A stretch of DNA of 64,000 bases, taken from NCBI RefSeq assembly GCF_023953965.1, contig NZ_JAMLIX010000001.1:2852501-2916500 (forward strand). The letters are read 5' to 3'. The position numbers and the translations under genes are program-made. The notes below the pieces were generated by a model. It had not been told where the DNA came from. It did not search any database and saw nothing but the letters and a program-made list of their open reading frames with translations. The stretch comes from Bosea sp. (in: a-proteobacteria) (GTDB taxonomy: Bacteria > Pseudomonadota > Alphaproteobacteria > Rhizobiales > Beijerinckiaceae). Positions within the stretch are counted from its first letter, which is position 1; each line of letters opens with the position of its first letter. Shown here one piece after another: positions 26,245-34,999 of the stretch.

Positions 26245-27116
26245 GCGACCTGCCGCCGCGCCGCCGCGCCCAGGTCGAGATTATCGGCCGGGATGAAGAC
26301 GCCGCGGCGCGTCATCGGCTCGCCGAATTTCTGCGGCCCCGTCGCCCGCGCTCCCGGCAGCCGTTTCAGCACGCGCACATAGATCCGGTCGCGCCATTGC
26401 GTGTCGGCGAAGATCTGCATCAGGTGCGGCGCGCCGCTGGCGACGGTGAAGCCGTCGATCTCGGGCACGGCGTCGATGCCGCAGGAGAGCAGCGACAGCC
26501 GCGCCTCGATGTCGCCGTCGAGCGCTTCCTCGATCTCCGACAGCATCAGGTTGGCGCCGCCGCGCACCTTGCCGGAGAGCAGATGCGCGAGGCAGGCGCG
26601 CGCCTCCTCGTCGGCGCTCGCCGGCCCGCCCGGCACGCTCTCGAGCCGCAGCTTCTCCCACAGCGCGCGGGCGCGCGCGTAGCCATAGAGATGGCGGGCC
26701 TCGCGCACCAGGGCGAGCTTGTAGGAGGCGACGGCCAATGGCTCGCCGCCGATCGCGAGCGCGCCCTCCGCCGCCGGCGGCGGGGCGCCGGGCACCTCGT
26801 AGCGCCCGGTCCTGCGGATGGCGGGGATGACCTCATGGGCGAGCCAGCGCTTGAAGCGCTCGGCCTCGGGCTTGCGGGAGGTGAATGTCAGGCGGTAGGC
26901 GCCTGCCTCGGAAACAATCGAAACCGTCTGCTGGCCGCCAAGGGTCCCCATACTGTGGGACCCCTTTTCGTCATCGTCCAGACGTTCAAGCGCGGTGTCA
27001 TGCTTCGCGAGCCCGAGTGCCGCGCAAATATCTTTCGCGACAAACCATGGCTCGCCGTCGATTTCGACGACGCGGATAAGCTGGTCCTCAAATACGAAGG
27101 GGGTGATGTTCGACAT
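26241..27116 (-). CDS. ant: BRO-family antirepressor
   Basis: 291 residues. The N-terminal 110 residues are a Bro-N domain: FEDQLIRVVEIDGEPWFVAK, DICAALGLAKHDTALERLDD, SEAGAYRLTFTSRKPEAERF and KRWLAHEVIPAIRRTG. BRO-type phage proteins act as antirepressors or DNA-binding regulators in induction. The C-terminal 170 residues are not recognised. The ribosome binding site GAGAGGG lies 7 nt upstream and is embedded in GATGAGAG, which is complementary to CTCTCATC in the leader RNA at 27181-27330, so translation is probably under antisense control. It lies against the direction of the surrounding virion genes. Confidence 0.85.
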   Translation of the reverse strand: MSNITPFVFEDQLIRVVEIDGEPWFVAKDICAALGLAKHDTALERLDDDEKGSHSMGTLGGQQTVSIVSEAGAYRLTFTSRKPEAERFKRWLAHEVIPAIRRTGRYEVPGAPPPAAEGALAIGGEPLAVASYKLALVREARHLYGYARARALWEKLRLESVPGGPASADEEARACLAHLLSGKVRGGANLMLSEIEEALDGDIEARLSLLSCGIDAVPEIDGFTVASGAPHLMQIFADTQWRDRIYVRVLKRLPGARATGPQKFGEPMTRRGVFIPADNLDLGAAARRQVA

Positions 27117-27180
27117 GCGGTTGCCCTCTCATCGGCGTGGCCGCAACGCGCGCGCTTACGAGACGCGCGGGTGGCGGGGG

Positions 27181-27330
27181 CTCGTAACCTGATGAGAGTC
27201 AGGCGGGCTTCTTCGTGCTCTCGCGAGCCTTATTCCACCGCACCCCCGCCGCAGGGGCATTCATGCGCGATTCTGCGCACGAAAAAAGCCGCTAGTTGGG
27301 CGGCATCCACTCTCATCTAGGAGTTACGAG
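27181..27330 (-). ncRNA. C4-like antisense RNA upstream of antirepressor
   Basis: On the minus strand this segment folds with outer arms CTCGTAAC and GATGAGAGT (27330-27309) against ACTCTCATC and GTTACGAG (27199-27181). Inside are the hairpins GCCGC-CCAACTA-GCGGC followed by TTTTTT (27304-27282), CCCC-TGCGGC-GGGG, and GCTC-GCGA-GAGC with a GNRA loop. The arrangement and the GGTGGAATAAGGCTCGCGAG segment resemble the C4 antisense RNAs that control antirepressor genes in P1/P7-like phages. The eight bases CTCTCATC recur as a target complement at the antirepressor ribosome binding site (27126-27133), as C4 action requires. This fills most of the 324-base gap 27117-27440; the rest shows nothing else. 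Confidence 0.6.
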
Positions 27331-27440
27331 CTCCGCTGCGAAACTGAATCAGCGGCACCGATTTGTCAAACAGGGGCTTGTTGTAGGTTCGTCGGGTCGC
27401 GTAGCGTCGGCCATGGCGACAACTGGATGCGGGGCGGGCC

Positions 27441-27773
27441 ATGAAAGTCTTGGTGGTGCTGAGCGCGATCGCTAACATGCTGACATGCGGCATGGTTGCG
27501 TATTTTTTGTTAGAGGGGCCGACGGTTAAGACGAGCGGATTTCATACAGGCTTTATGACCGTCCAGTCCGACCAGCACTCTCCCGTCCATGTAAAGATCG
27601 TTGGCGGAGCCCTTGATCATGCGCAGACGGTGCGTGTGGTCGAAAAGGTCCATGTGGATGTCGTCGGTGCGTTGCCTGTCGAAGTGATCGGCAAGGCTGC
27701 GGTGACGGTGCTAGACCCGGTTGAAGTTCATAGCGGTTTGCTGTCGCCCCTCAGGGTTCAGGTCGCCCGCTAG
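27441..27773 (+). CDS. Small membrane-anchored or exported protein, possible moron
   Basis: 110 residues. The N-terminal MKVLVVLSAIANMLTCGMVAYFLL is a signal anchor or signal peptide, and the remainder is beta-rich with alternating Val (HVKIVGGALDHAQTVRVVEK, then VHVDVVGALPVEVIGKAAV). Base composition is lower in G+C than the flanking virion genes. It stands alone between the antirepressor leader and the fibre genes and is followed by a perfect palindrome, so it may be a separately transcribed cargo gene expressed in the lysogen. Family unknown. Confidence 0.55.
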   Translation: MKVLVVLSAIANMLTCGMVAYFLLEGPTVKTSGFHTGFMTVQSDQHSPVHVKIVGGALDHAQTVRVVEKVHVDVVGALPVEVIGKAAVTVLDPVEVHSGLLSPLRVQVAR

Positions 27774-27778
27774 CCGTT

Positions 27779-27798
27779 GACGCCCGCGCGCGGGCGTC
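27779..27798. other. 20-bp perfect palindrome after 27441 gene
   Basis: GACGCCCGCGCGCGGGCGTC (27779-27798) is fully self-complementary. It begins 6 bases after the stop of the exported-protein gene and ends 30 bases before the fibre gene. Without a T run it would be a Rho-independent terminator only in the weak sense; an operator or mRNA-stabilising hairpin is possible. Confidence 0.5.
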
Positions 27799-27828
27799 AT
27801 GGTGCGGCTCTCTCGATCGAGGGCCGCC

Positions 27829-28470
27829 ATGTCCACAGCCAATTCCCTGCCGCGCTCGACGCGCCAGAGCGTCTACACGGCGCTGCCGGCCCAGGCCGTG
27901 TTCGGGCCGACGCCCTGGCTCGCCTTCGACCCGCTCGACATCGACGTGCGCACCAGGCCGTCCGACGACGTGCCGTGGCAGGTGCCGCCGGTCGCGTGGA
28001 GCGCCGATCTTTCGTCGCCGCGTGCGGGCTTCGTGACCGTCGCCTTCGCGGCGGGGCTTGCGGCGGGCACGCGCGTGCTGGTGCAGGGAAGGCGCGTCCA
28101 CGGGCGCATCACCGACGTGACGCGCGGCGGCGCGATCGTCACCGCCGCGCTGGAGCGCGAGCTCGACATGCAGGCCGCGACCCTGCAGGAGCTGCGGCGC
28201 GACACCGATATCGTCGGCGACGCCTTCGGCGCCTTCGACGCCGAGGTCGCCTCGGCCGCCGCCTCGGCGGCGACAGCCCGCGCCTATGCAACGTCGCCCT
28301 ACGAGGTCCCGGTCGCGGAAGGCGAGCGCTCGGCGCTGCACTGGTCCGTCGTCTCGCATCAGTTCGCGACGGAGGCCGAGGCCTGGGCCGCGTCCGTCGG
28401 CGGCATCATCCACGATTTCGGACTGCTCTCCGAAGACGTCACCTCCGAAGAAGACTGGGGAACCCTCTGA
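27829..28470 (+). CDS. Tail fibre N-terminal, T7 gp17 attachment-type protein
   Basis: 213 residues from the ATG at 27829 (GAGGG upstream; an upstream start at 27799 is less likely). Residues 10-120 (SVYTALPAQAVFGPTPWLAF, DIDV, AGFVTVAFAAGLAAGTRVLV) resemble the N-terminal virion-binding domain of T7-like fibres; then follows an Ala-rich helical stretch (FDAEVASAAASAATARAYA) of the kind that forms a trimeric shaft. The next fibre gene overlaps by TGATG, so this looks like the adaptor part of a split fibre. Confidence 0.7.
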   Translation: MSTANSLPRSTRQSVYTALPAQAVFGPTPWLAFDPLDIDVRTRPSDDVPWQVPPVAWSADLSSPRAGFVTVAFAAGLAAGTRVLVQGRRVHGRITDVTRGGAIVTAALERELDMQAATLQELRRDTDIVGDAFGAFDAEVASAAASAATARAYATSPYEVPVAEGERSALHWSVVSHQFATEAEAWAASVGGIIHDFGLLSEDVTSEEDWGTL

Positions 28471-29417
28471 TGGCACGCATTCCACGCCGGCTCGCGCGGG
28501 GCTCCTCGGCTGAGGTCGCCGGCTATACCGGCCCGCTCGGCGAGCCGGTCGTCGACACCACGACGCTGCGCCTGCATCTGCAGGACGGCGCGACCCCCGG
28601 CGGCATCGCCATCCCGACGAAGGCGGAGGTGGATGCGGCGTTTGTGGCCGTCGACGACGCGATCGACGCCATCGTGCAGCGCCTGCCGCGCGGCTACATC
28701 GCGGGGCTCATCCTGTCGAACAACGCGGTGGATGCGGTGAACGACATCGACATCGGCGCCGGCACCGCGCGCGACGCGGGCGATGGCGTGAACCTCGTCC
28801 TGGCTTCAGCCCTCACCAAGCGGCTGGACGCCAATTGGTTCGCCGGCCATGGCAATGGCGGGCTCGACACCGGCTCGGCGGCGGACGGGACTTATCACGT
28901 CCATCTCATCCGCCGCTCCGACACCGGCGTGGTCGATGCCCTGTTCTCGCTCTCGCCGACCGCGCCGGACCTGCCGCCGAGCTACGACGCCTTTCGGCGC
29001 CTCGGCTCGATCCTGCGCGAGAGCGGCACGATCGCCGCCTTCCTGCAGGATGGCGACTGGTTCTGGCGGACGGTACCGGTGCTCGACGTCGCGGCGACCA
29101 ACCCCGGCACCGCGGCCGTCAACCGCACACTGAGCGTGCCGGCGGGCATCAGGACCATCGCCATGATGATCGCCGGCGGCAGTAACGGGTCGAACAACTG
29201 GTTCGGCCTGATCTCCTCGCTCGACCAGGCCGACACGGTGCCGTCGAGCACCGTCTTCAATTGCGGCGTGACGTCCCCCACCGTCGTCTCCTTCTACAGC
29301 ACGCTGCTCGTGCGGACCGACACCGGCCGCCAGGTCCGCAGCCGCATCTCGGTCTCGGGCGCGTCCGACCTGCTGCGGATCTCGACTCTCGGCTGGATCG
29401 ACCGGAGGACCCCCTGA
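28470..29417 (+). CDS. Tail fibre distal protein
   Basis: 315 residues, start overlapping the adaptor stop. The N-terminus DTTTLRLHLQDGATPGGI matches the short beta module found at the start of many phage fibre proteins (LR-x-x-DG-x-TPGG). The middle part (RGYIAGLILSNNAVDAVNDI, GAGTARDAGDG) and the Ser/Thr-rich beta C-terminus are characteristic of fibre proteins in alphaproteobacterial phages. It probably contacts the host surface; the receptor is unknown. Confidence 0.65.
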   Translation: MARIPRRLARGSSAEVAGYTGPLGEPVVDTTTLRLHLQDGATPGGIAIPTKAEVDAAFVAVDDAIDAIVQRLPRGYIAGLILSNNAVDAVNDIDIGAGTARDAGDGVNLVLASALTKRLDANWFAGHGNGGLDTGSAADGTYHVHLIRRSDTGVVDALFSLSPTAPDLPPSYDAFRRLGSILRESGTIAAFLQDGDWFWRTVPVLDVAATNPGTAAVNRTLSVPAGIRTIAMMIAGGSNGSNNWFGLISSLDQADTVPSSTVFNCGVTSPTVVSFYSTLLVRTDTGRQVRSRISVSGASDLLRISTLGWIDRRTP

Positions 29418-29824
29418 TGTTCGTCGAGCGCAGGGACGGCGCGATCGTCGGCGCCTATCGCCAGCTCCAGCCGGGCCTGGCCGAGGAATGGCTCGCGGCC
29501 GACGATGCCGGGCTTGCGGCCTTTCTGGCCGGTCCGGTCGCGGAGATTTCCGACCGCCAGTTCGCCCAGGGCCTCGCCGGGCTCGGCCTGATCTCGGAGG
29601 TGGAAGCGGAGGAATGGGTGGCGGCCGGGACGCTGCCGGCAGCGATCCTCGCTTTGGTCGAGCAGCTCCCGGAGGTGGGGCGGTTCCCGGCCCGCATGCT
29701 GCTGCGCGGCGCGACGCGCTTCGCCTTCGGCCATCCGCTGGCCGATGCCTTCGCCGGGCTCGCCGATCCGCCCTGGTCCACTGAGGCCCGCGCCGCCTTC
29801 TGGCGGCATTGCGCCAGCCTGTAG
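29417..29824 (+). CDS. Fibre-associated protein, tail-fibre assembly-like
   Basis: 135 residues; the ATG overlaps the fibre stop. It starts like fibre assembly proteins (FVERRDGAIVGAYRQLQP, EEWLAADD), then has ISDRQFAQGLAGLGLISEVE and a helical end with RFAFGHPLADAFAGL and AFWRHCASL. The same two-part layout is found downstream of fibre genes in many phages of this host group. It might be a fibre chaperone or a minor virion protein. Confidence 0.5.
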   Translation: MFVERRDGAIVGAYRQLQPGLAEEWLAADDAGLAAFLAGPVAEISDRQFAQGLAGLGLISEVEAEEWVAAGTLPAAILALVEQLPEVGRFPARMLLRGATRFAFGHPLADAFAGLADPPWSTEARAAFWRHCASL

Positions 29825-29833
29825 AGGTCGCCC

Positions 29834-30709
29834 ATGCTGAACCGCACCACCTTCTTCGCCTATGCCCGCCGCGCGCCCTTCGGCGGCAAGCTTTCGAGCG
29901 CGCAGGTTTCCGGCATGACGGCGATCCTCGACGCCTGGGACCGGCTGCGCATCACCGATCCGCGCTGGCTCGCCTATGCGCTGGCGACGACGCTGCATGA
30001 GACGGCCGGGACCATGCAGCCGATCCGGGAGGCGCATGGGAAAACCGATGCGCAGTCTATCGCCCGGCTCGACGCCGAATGGGCCAAGCCGGGGCATGGC
30101 GCGCTCAAGGCGGTCAGAGCGCCGTACTGGCGGACGGGCTATTTCGGGCGCGGCTTCGTCCAGCTCACGCATGAGGAGAACTACCGCAAGGCCGGCGACA
30201 TGGTCGGCGTCGACCTCGTCGCCAACCCCGGCCGTGCGATGGAACCGAAGATCGCGGCCGAGATCCTGCTGTGCGGCATGGTCCGCGGCATCTTCCGCAA
30301 GTCGAAGGATGGCTGGCCGGAAACGCTCGATCGCTATTTCGGCCCCCTGCCCGGCGATCCGGTCGGAGCGCGCGCCATCATCAATGGCGGGGGCGACAAG
30401 GCAAACCTGATCGCTTCCTACTACAAGGCGTTCAAGGATGCGCTCGCCGCCGGCAGCGAGCTGACGCCGCAGCCGGCCGATGTCGATCCGGTGGCGGCGG
30501 AGCCCGACGACGTGCCGGTGACGCGCTCGGGCTCCGCCGGCGCGGTCGCGGTCTCGACCGGCGCGGCGGCCGGCGCCTCGCTCGTCGCCGCGATCCAGAG
30601 CCCCTGGGCGCTCGCCGCCTTCGCCCTGATCCTGATCGCCGGTGGCGTCGGTCTCTGGCTCGCCGCGACCGGGCGGCTCGCGATCCTGCGCGGGAGGGCG
30701 CCGGTATGA
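29834..30709 (+). CDS. GH19 endolysin with C-terminal membrane segment
   Basis: 291 residues. The catalytic part (1-200) is of the glycoside hydrolase 19 type: the acidic residue in TTLHETAGTMQPIREA (Glu56, second Glu66) and YFGRGFVQLTHEENYR are typical for peptidoglycan-cleaving phage lysozymes of this family. A Pro/Ala/Ser linker follows, then a hydrophobic helix PWALAAFALILIAGGVGLWL near 260-280. No N-terminal signal is present, so export needs a holin or the C-terminal segment. It is the first gene of the lysis cassette and overlaps the i-spanin gene. Confidence 0.85.
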   Translation: MLNRTTFFAYARRAPFGGKLSSAQVSGMTAILDAWDRLRITDPRWLAYALATTLHETAGTMQPIREAHGKTDAQSIARLDAEWAKPGHGALKAVRAPYWRTGYFGRGFVQLTHEENYRKAGDMVGVDLVANPGRAMEPKIAAEILLCGMVRGIFRKSKDGWPETLDRYFGPLPGDPVGARAIINGGGDKANLIASYYKAFKDALAAGSELTPQPADVDPVAAEPDDVPVTRSGSAGAVAVSTGAAAGASLVAAIQSPWALAAFALILIAGGVGLWLAATGRLAILRGRAPV

Positions 30710-30966
30710 GCATCCTCAAGGCGGGCATCGCCGCCGTCTTCGGCGATCTCCCGGTCGCGTTCTGGCTCGCTGTGGCGGCGATCGCCGGCGGCGTCCTCTG
30801 GCATCTGGCGGCCGTCGAGGACGCGCGACGGATGGCACGCCTCGAGATCAAGGCCGCGATCGAGGCGGAAGCCGCGAAGGCCGGCCGGCAGGCGGACGCG
30901 GCAACGCGCTCGGTCCTCGCCTGCGCCGGGACATGGAACAGGAGCGCCGGCCGATGCGAGCCCTGA
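30706..30966 (+). CDS. Inner-membrane spanin-like protein (Rz-like)
   Basis: 86 residues, start overlapping the endolysin stop. A membrane helix (FWLAVAAIAGGVLWHLAAV, 19-37) is followed by a charged helical part (DARRMARLEIKAAIEAEAA) and two cysteines near the end. Its 3' end overlaps a lipoprotein gene, the genetic signature of Rz/Rz1 pairs that fuse inner and outer membranes in lysis. It is short for an i-spanin, so the call is moderate. Confidence 0.6.
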   Translation: MSILKAGIAAVFGDLPVAFWLAVAAIAGGVLWHLAAVEDARRMARLEIKAAIEAEAAKAGRQADAATRSVLACAGTWNRSAGRCEP

Positions 30967-31142
30967 TCCTTGTCTTCGCGCTCGGCCTTTCCGGCTGCGC
31001 CCGCGACAGCGTCGCGATCGCGCAGCCCTGCGGTGTCATCGTCGACAGCCTCGCGGATGTGCGCGGCGCGACACCTGCCGAGACGCGGCGCATCGACATC
31101 CATTTCGAGCGCGGCGTCGCCGCCGGCTGCTGGGAGCGCTGA
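30954..31142 (+). CDS. Outer-membrane spanin lipoprotein (Rz1-like)
   Basis: 62 residues from the ATG at 30954, overlapping the i-spanin gene by 13 bases in another frame. MRALILVFALGLSGCARDS is a lipoprotein signal with lipobox LSGC, so the mature protein of about 48 residues starts with lipidated Cys15. The mature part has two more cysteines. It differs from proline-rich Rz1 of lambda, but location and lipobox support the role. An upstream start at 30933 would disturb the signal peptide. Confidence 0.65.
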   Translation: MRALILVFALGLSGCARDSVAIAQPCGVIVDSLADVRGATPAETRRIDIHFERGVAAGCWER

Positions 31143-31143
31143 G

Positions 31144-31491
31144 ATGGCGCGGCGAGCGAGCCAGCCGCAGGGCCATGGCGAGCGCCTGGCGGTCGCCGAG
31201 GAACGGCTCGACGCGATGGACGACAAGATGGCCGATGTCCTCGGGAAGCTCGACGCGTTGCTGCGGCTCGGGGCCGAGCGCGCCAGCGCGATCGAGGGCG
31301 TCAAGCTTTCGGTCGATCGCCTGCGGCTCGACCATGCGGCGATGCGAAAGGACACCGCCTTCATTCGGCAGGGCATGGTTTTCACCCGGATCATGCGCCG
31401 CCTTGTCCTGTGGGGTGCGCCCTTCGTCGCGGCGGCGATCTGGATCGCCGAGCGCTCCGATCTCATCGCCAAGCTTTTCAGGAGGAGCTGA
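31144..31491 (+). CDS. XhlA-like holin/hemolysin protein
   Basis: 115 residues. A long amphipathic coiled-coil region (ERLAVAEERLDAMDDKMADV, then SAIEGVKLSVDRLRLDHAAM) is followed by a single membrane helix near the C-terminus (RLVLWGAPFVAAAIWIA) and a basic tail. This is the layout of XhlA-type proteins, which act with endolysins in lysis. It lies in the lysis cassette after the spanin pair. It may be the holin or an accessory. Confidence 0.65.
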   Translation: MARRASQPQGHGERLAVAEERLDAMDDKMADVLGKLDALLRLGAERASAIEGVKLSVDRLRLDHAAMRKDTAFIRQGMVFTRIMRRLVLWGAPFVAAAIWIAERSDLIAKLFRRS

Positions 31492-31493
31492 CC

Positions 31494-31772
31494 ATGCCCG
31501 TGAACCCGGCCAAGCGGCCGAAGACGTCCTCTCAAGCGGGCCTGGGCAATCCGGCGCGCCGCGCCTTCGCCATCACGCCTGCGGATGCGGAGCTGGACGA
31601 GTATACGACGGCGCTCTATGTCGGCGGCGACGGCAATCTCGTCGTGGTCCTGGAGGACAACGCCGACGGCGAAATCGTCACCTTCGCGGTCAGCCGGGGC
31701 TACCATCCGCTGTGTTGCCGACAGGTGCGCGCCGCGACCACGGCGACCGGCATCGTCGGGCTCGTCGGGTGA
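31494..31772 (+). CDS. Small beta-rich virion-type protein, unknown
   Basis: 92 residues, with a strong ribosome binding site (GGAGGAG). After a basic start it contains FAITPADAELDEYTTALYVG, GDGNLVVVLEDNADGEIVTF and a Cys pair (HPLCCRQVRA). The core (LYVGG-x-G-x-x-VV, then FAV..G) occurs in small proteins at the end of structural modules of many phages. It overlaps the next gene by TGATG. The role is not known. Confidence 0.5.
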   Translation: MPVNPAKRPKTSSQAGLGNPARRAFAITPADAELDEYTTALYVGGDGNLVVVLEDNADGEIVTFAVSRGYHPLCCRQVRAATTATGIVGLVG

Positions 31773-32677
31773 TGCTCGGTCTCGGCCTGTCGATACCGCA
31801 GGTCGCCGTTCTCGGCCCGGCCTGGTCGCCCGCGGCGCTGTTTTCCGGCGGCGTCCCCGGCTTCTGGGCCGGCGGGTTCGATCCCGCGCGGGGCCGGATG
31901 TTCCAGACCCATGCCGGCACGGTCGCCGCCGTCGACGGGCTGACGGTCGGTCTCGTCCTCGACATGTCGCAGGGCGCCGCGCTCGGCGCCAATACGGCGC
32001 CCGCGAGCCTGACCGCGCCGGCATGGGATTTCATCAATGTCTCGGGCAACGCGGCGCGAACCGCCTCGACCCTGCATTTCGAGAACGCGATCGACCGGAA
32101 CATCTATCGGGTCGACACCGGCCTCATATGGCCGGCCGGCACCGCGATCGAAATCCGCGTGACCCTCAGCGGGTCCGGTCCCTGCCGGCTGATCGGCATC
32201 TCCGGGGCGGGCAACACCACTACGCTTTATACGCCCACGCTGACGGGTTCGCCGGTCGAATACGTCGCCCGGCTGGTCAATCACGAGGCCGGCTCGGGTT
32301 TAGGCTTCGGCTTTTACGGACAGAGCGCGACGCCGGTCGACATCACGGTCCACGCCGTCAGCGTCCGCCAGATCGCCGGTCGCCACGCGCTCCAGGCGAC
32401 CGCGCTCTCCCGGCCGACGCTGACGCTGGCGAGTGGGCGATACCACCTCTACGACGACGGCAACGACACGCTCAACGTCACGCTGCCCGCCGGCACCTAC
32501 AGCCGCGCATGGATCGATAACCTCGGCGCGGTCACCGTCGAGCGCGGCATCGCGATCTCGGCGGCCGAGAATGTGCTGCGGGCGACGCGCATCTGCGACG
32601 TGCTTTATGCGCAGGGCTCGCTTACGGCCGGGGACGAGGTGGCGCTCACGGCCTGGTGGCAGGGGAGGTTTCCATGA
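31772..32677 (+). CDS. Putative receptor-binding or spike-type virion protein
   Basis: 301 residues. The opening MLGLGLSIPQVAVLG is followed by a Gly/Ala-rich beta region that resembles a carbohydrate-binding module (ALHF-like strands: TLHFENAIDRNIYRVDTGL, AIEIRVTLSGSGPCRLIGIS), then SVRQIAGRHALQATALSRPTL and a final beta part. The RHALQAT..RP segment recurs in phage surface proteins. Location among the last virion genes fits an adhesin or decoration role. Enzyme motifs are not seen. Confidence 0.5.
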   Translation: MLGLGLSIPQVAVLGPAWSPAALFSGGVPGFWAGGFDPARGRMFQTHAGTVAAVDGLTVGLVLDMSQGAALGANTAPASLTAPAWDFINVSGNAARTASTLHFENAIDRNIYRVDTGLIWPAGTAIEIRVTLSGSGPCRLIGISGAGNTTTLYTPTLTGSPVEYVARLVNHEAGSGLGFGFYGQSATPVDITVHAVSVRQIAGRHALQATALSRPTLTLASGRYHLYDDGNDTLNVTLPAGTYSRAWIDNLGAVTVERGIAISAAENVLRATRICDVLYAQGSLTAGDEVALTAWWQGRFP

Positions 32678-33027
32678 TCCGCGTGACCATCGCCTGTCCG
32701 GAGGCCCTTGTTGCGGATGCAAATGAGCTCGCCCGCGTGCTCGGCTACAGCGCGGCGGACGGAGAAACCTACGGCGCGGCCCGTTGGCGGGACGCTGGCG
32801 GCAATCGCTACGCGGTGGCCTCGGGGCTGGTCTCGGAGGGCTTCGCGGCTGCCGCGCAATCCGCGCTTGCCGAGCCCGAGTGGGGCGCGGATATGGCGGC
32901 GGCGGCCCGCGCCCAGATGCTGATCACGATCGGCGGCCCGGCCGATCCGGCTCGCCTCGTCGCCGTGTTCGGGGAGGATGCCGAGGCGGCTTATGGGCTG
33001 CTCGGGGTGGTGTCTGATACAGGATAG
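32674..33027 (+). CDS. Last gene of prophage 1, conserved phage protein
   Basis: 117 residues from the ATG at 32674, overlapping the previous stop by four bases. It begins MIRVTIACPEALVADANELA, has AARWRDAGGNRYAVASGLVS and ends with an Ala-rich helix and a short acidic tail. Similar proteins stand at the end of structural clusters in related phages, but no function is known. About 100 bases of AT-richer non-coding sequence follow before the attachment core. Confidence 0.5.
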   Translation: MIRVTIACPEALVADANELARVLGYSAADGETYGAARWRDAGGNRYAVASGLVSEGFAAAAQSALAEPEWGADMAAAARAQMLITIGGPADPARLVAVFGEDAEAAYGLLGVVSDTG

Positions 33028-33130
33028 ATAAATTCTTGCTTGTGAAGGCGCCGTCGCATAGATGTCGCGGGCTGCCTGATTTCGTACGGCAGTGATTGCT
33101 AAGTATCTGTTGAAGAATATAGGCCGGATA

Positions 33131-34354
<1,224 letters not shown>

Positions 34355-34374
<20 letters not shown>

Positions 34375-34594
34375 CCTTGGCCAACCATTCCTGAAGCGGC
34401 GAAAGCTCGGCTTCTGCCGTCAGGCCGGCGTGCTTGTCCAGAGCGCGGTCTATCGCCACGCGGTCGTATCGGGTCGTGCCAGGTACTGCGCTCGGCAGCG
34501 TCCCGGCCTTCACGAGCTGGTAGAAGCGGGAAGGGGTGACGGCGCAGTACGCAGCCGCCTCCTGCTTCGTCATCAGGCGAGGGGAGATGCCCAT
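34355..34594 (-). CDS. xis: Excisionase-like / AlpA-type HTH protein
   Basis: 79 residues. MTKQEAAAYCAVTPSRFYQLV followed by KAGTLPSAVPGTTRYDRVAI is the winged-helix pattern of the helix-turn-helix family HTH_17 to which small excisionases and AlpA regulators belong. Its 3' end overlaps the integrase start by 20 bases, so the two are co-translated. A perfect 20-bp palindrome lies 46-65 bases upstream of its start. Confidence 0.75.
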
Positions 34595-34999
34595 CTACTC
34601 TTCCCTTGCCTGTATGGGGGATTTGGAGTTGGCATCCGCTAGGTTCTGGCCAGAACCTACAGGCGGCTCGGGAGTGGGATGCCAATGCGTGGGCTGGACA
34701 ATCCAACCGCCATAGCCAACGGCCTGCCACGCCTCGAATTCAGCATGCCAAACGGCCTCGTATCGGTCGTCGCAGCCGACGTGCGGGCGAGACAGGGCGC
34801 TGCATTCGAGATAGCCCCATAGGAAGATGGGCCGGTTCTTCGGCGCCGTGCTGATGTCCTGCCAGCCGGTCTGTGCTGGTCCCTCAAGAGCCGCTTCGAT
34901 CGCAGCGGAGAGGGTCGGGCCAGCCCATCGGCCAATAGCTCGCAGCGCGCGGATGATGCGGCTCTCCGCCGCCGTCAGGGCTTGAGGGTCAAGCGTCAT
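34595..34999 (-). CDS. DUF551-like phage protein
   Basis: 134 residues. The middle and end, TGWQDISTAPKNRPIFLWG, then WQAVGYGGWIVQPTHWHPTP, follow the DUF551 pattern (W-x-x-IS-x-AP, then a C-terminal W-x-P-TH-W-x-P). This family is frequent in phage early operons and has no established function. The first 40 residues form a helical extension. The stop abuts the xis start. Confidence 0.7.
   Translation of the reverse strand: MTLDPQALTAAESRIIRALRAIGRWAGPTLSAAIEAALEGPAQTGWQDISTAPKNRPIFLWGYLECSALSRPHVGCDDRYEAVWHAEFEAWQAVGYGGWIVQPTHWHPTPEPPVGSGQNLADANSKSPIQAREE
34640..34659. promoter_or_regulatory. 20-bp perfect palindrome upstream of xis/int
   Basis: TAGGTTCTGGCCAGAACCTA is fully self-complementary. 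It is within the last codons of the DUF551-like gene and 46-65 bases before the xis start. Its place before xis/int makes a regulator or Xis binding site plausible; it could also be an mRNA hairpin. It does not follow the GAAC-N7-GAAC LexA spacing. Confidence 0.4.

Noticed and set aside
27282..27304. Stand-alone terminator on the minus strand (hairpin followed by six T)
   Set aside because: It lies inside the larger C4-like fold upstream of the antirepressor; I list it as part of that RNA, though attenuation there is possible.
26178..27320. 380-residue plus-strand frame over the antirepressor
   Set aside because: The minus strand there has a canonical Bro-N domain and ribosome binding site; the plus frame is a shadow running through the leader RNA.
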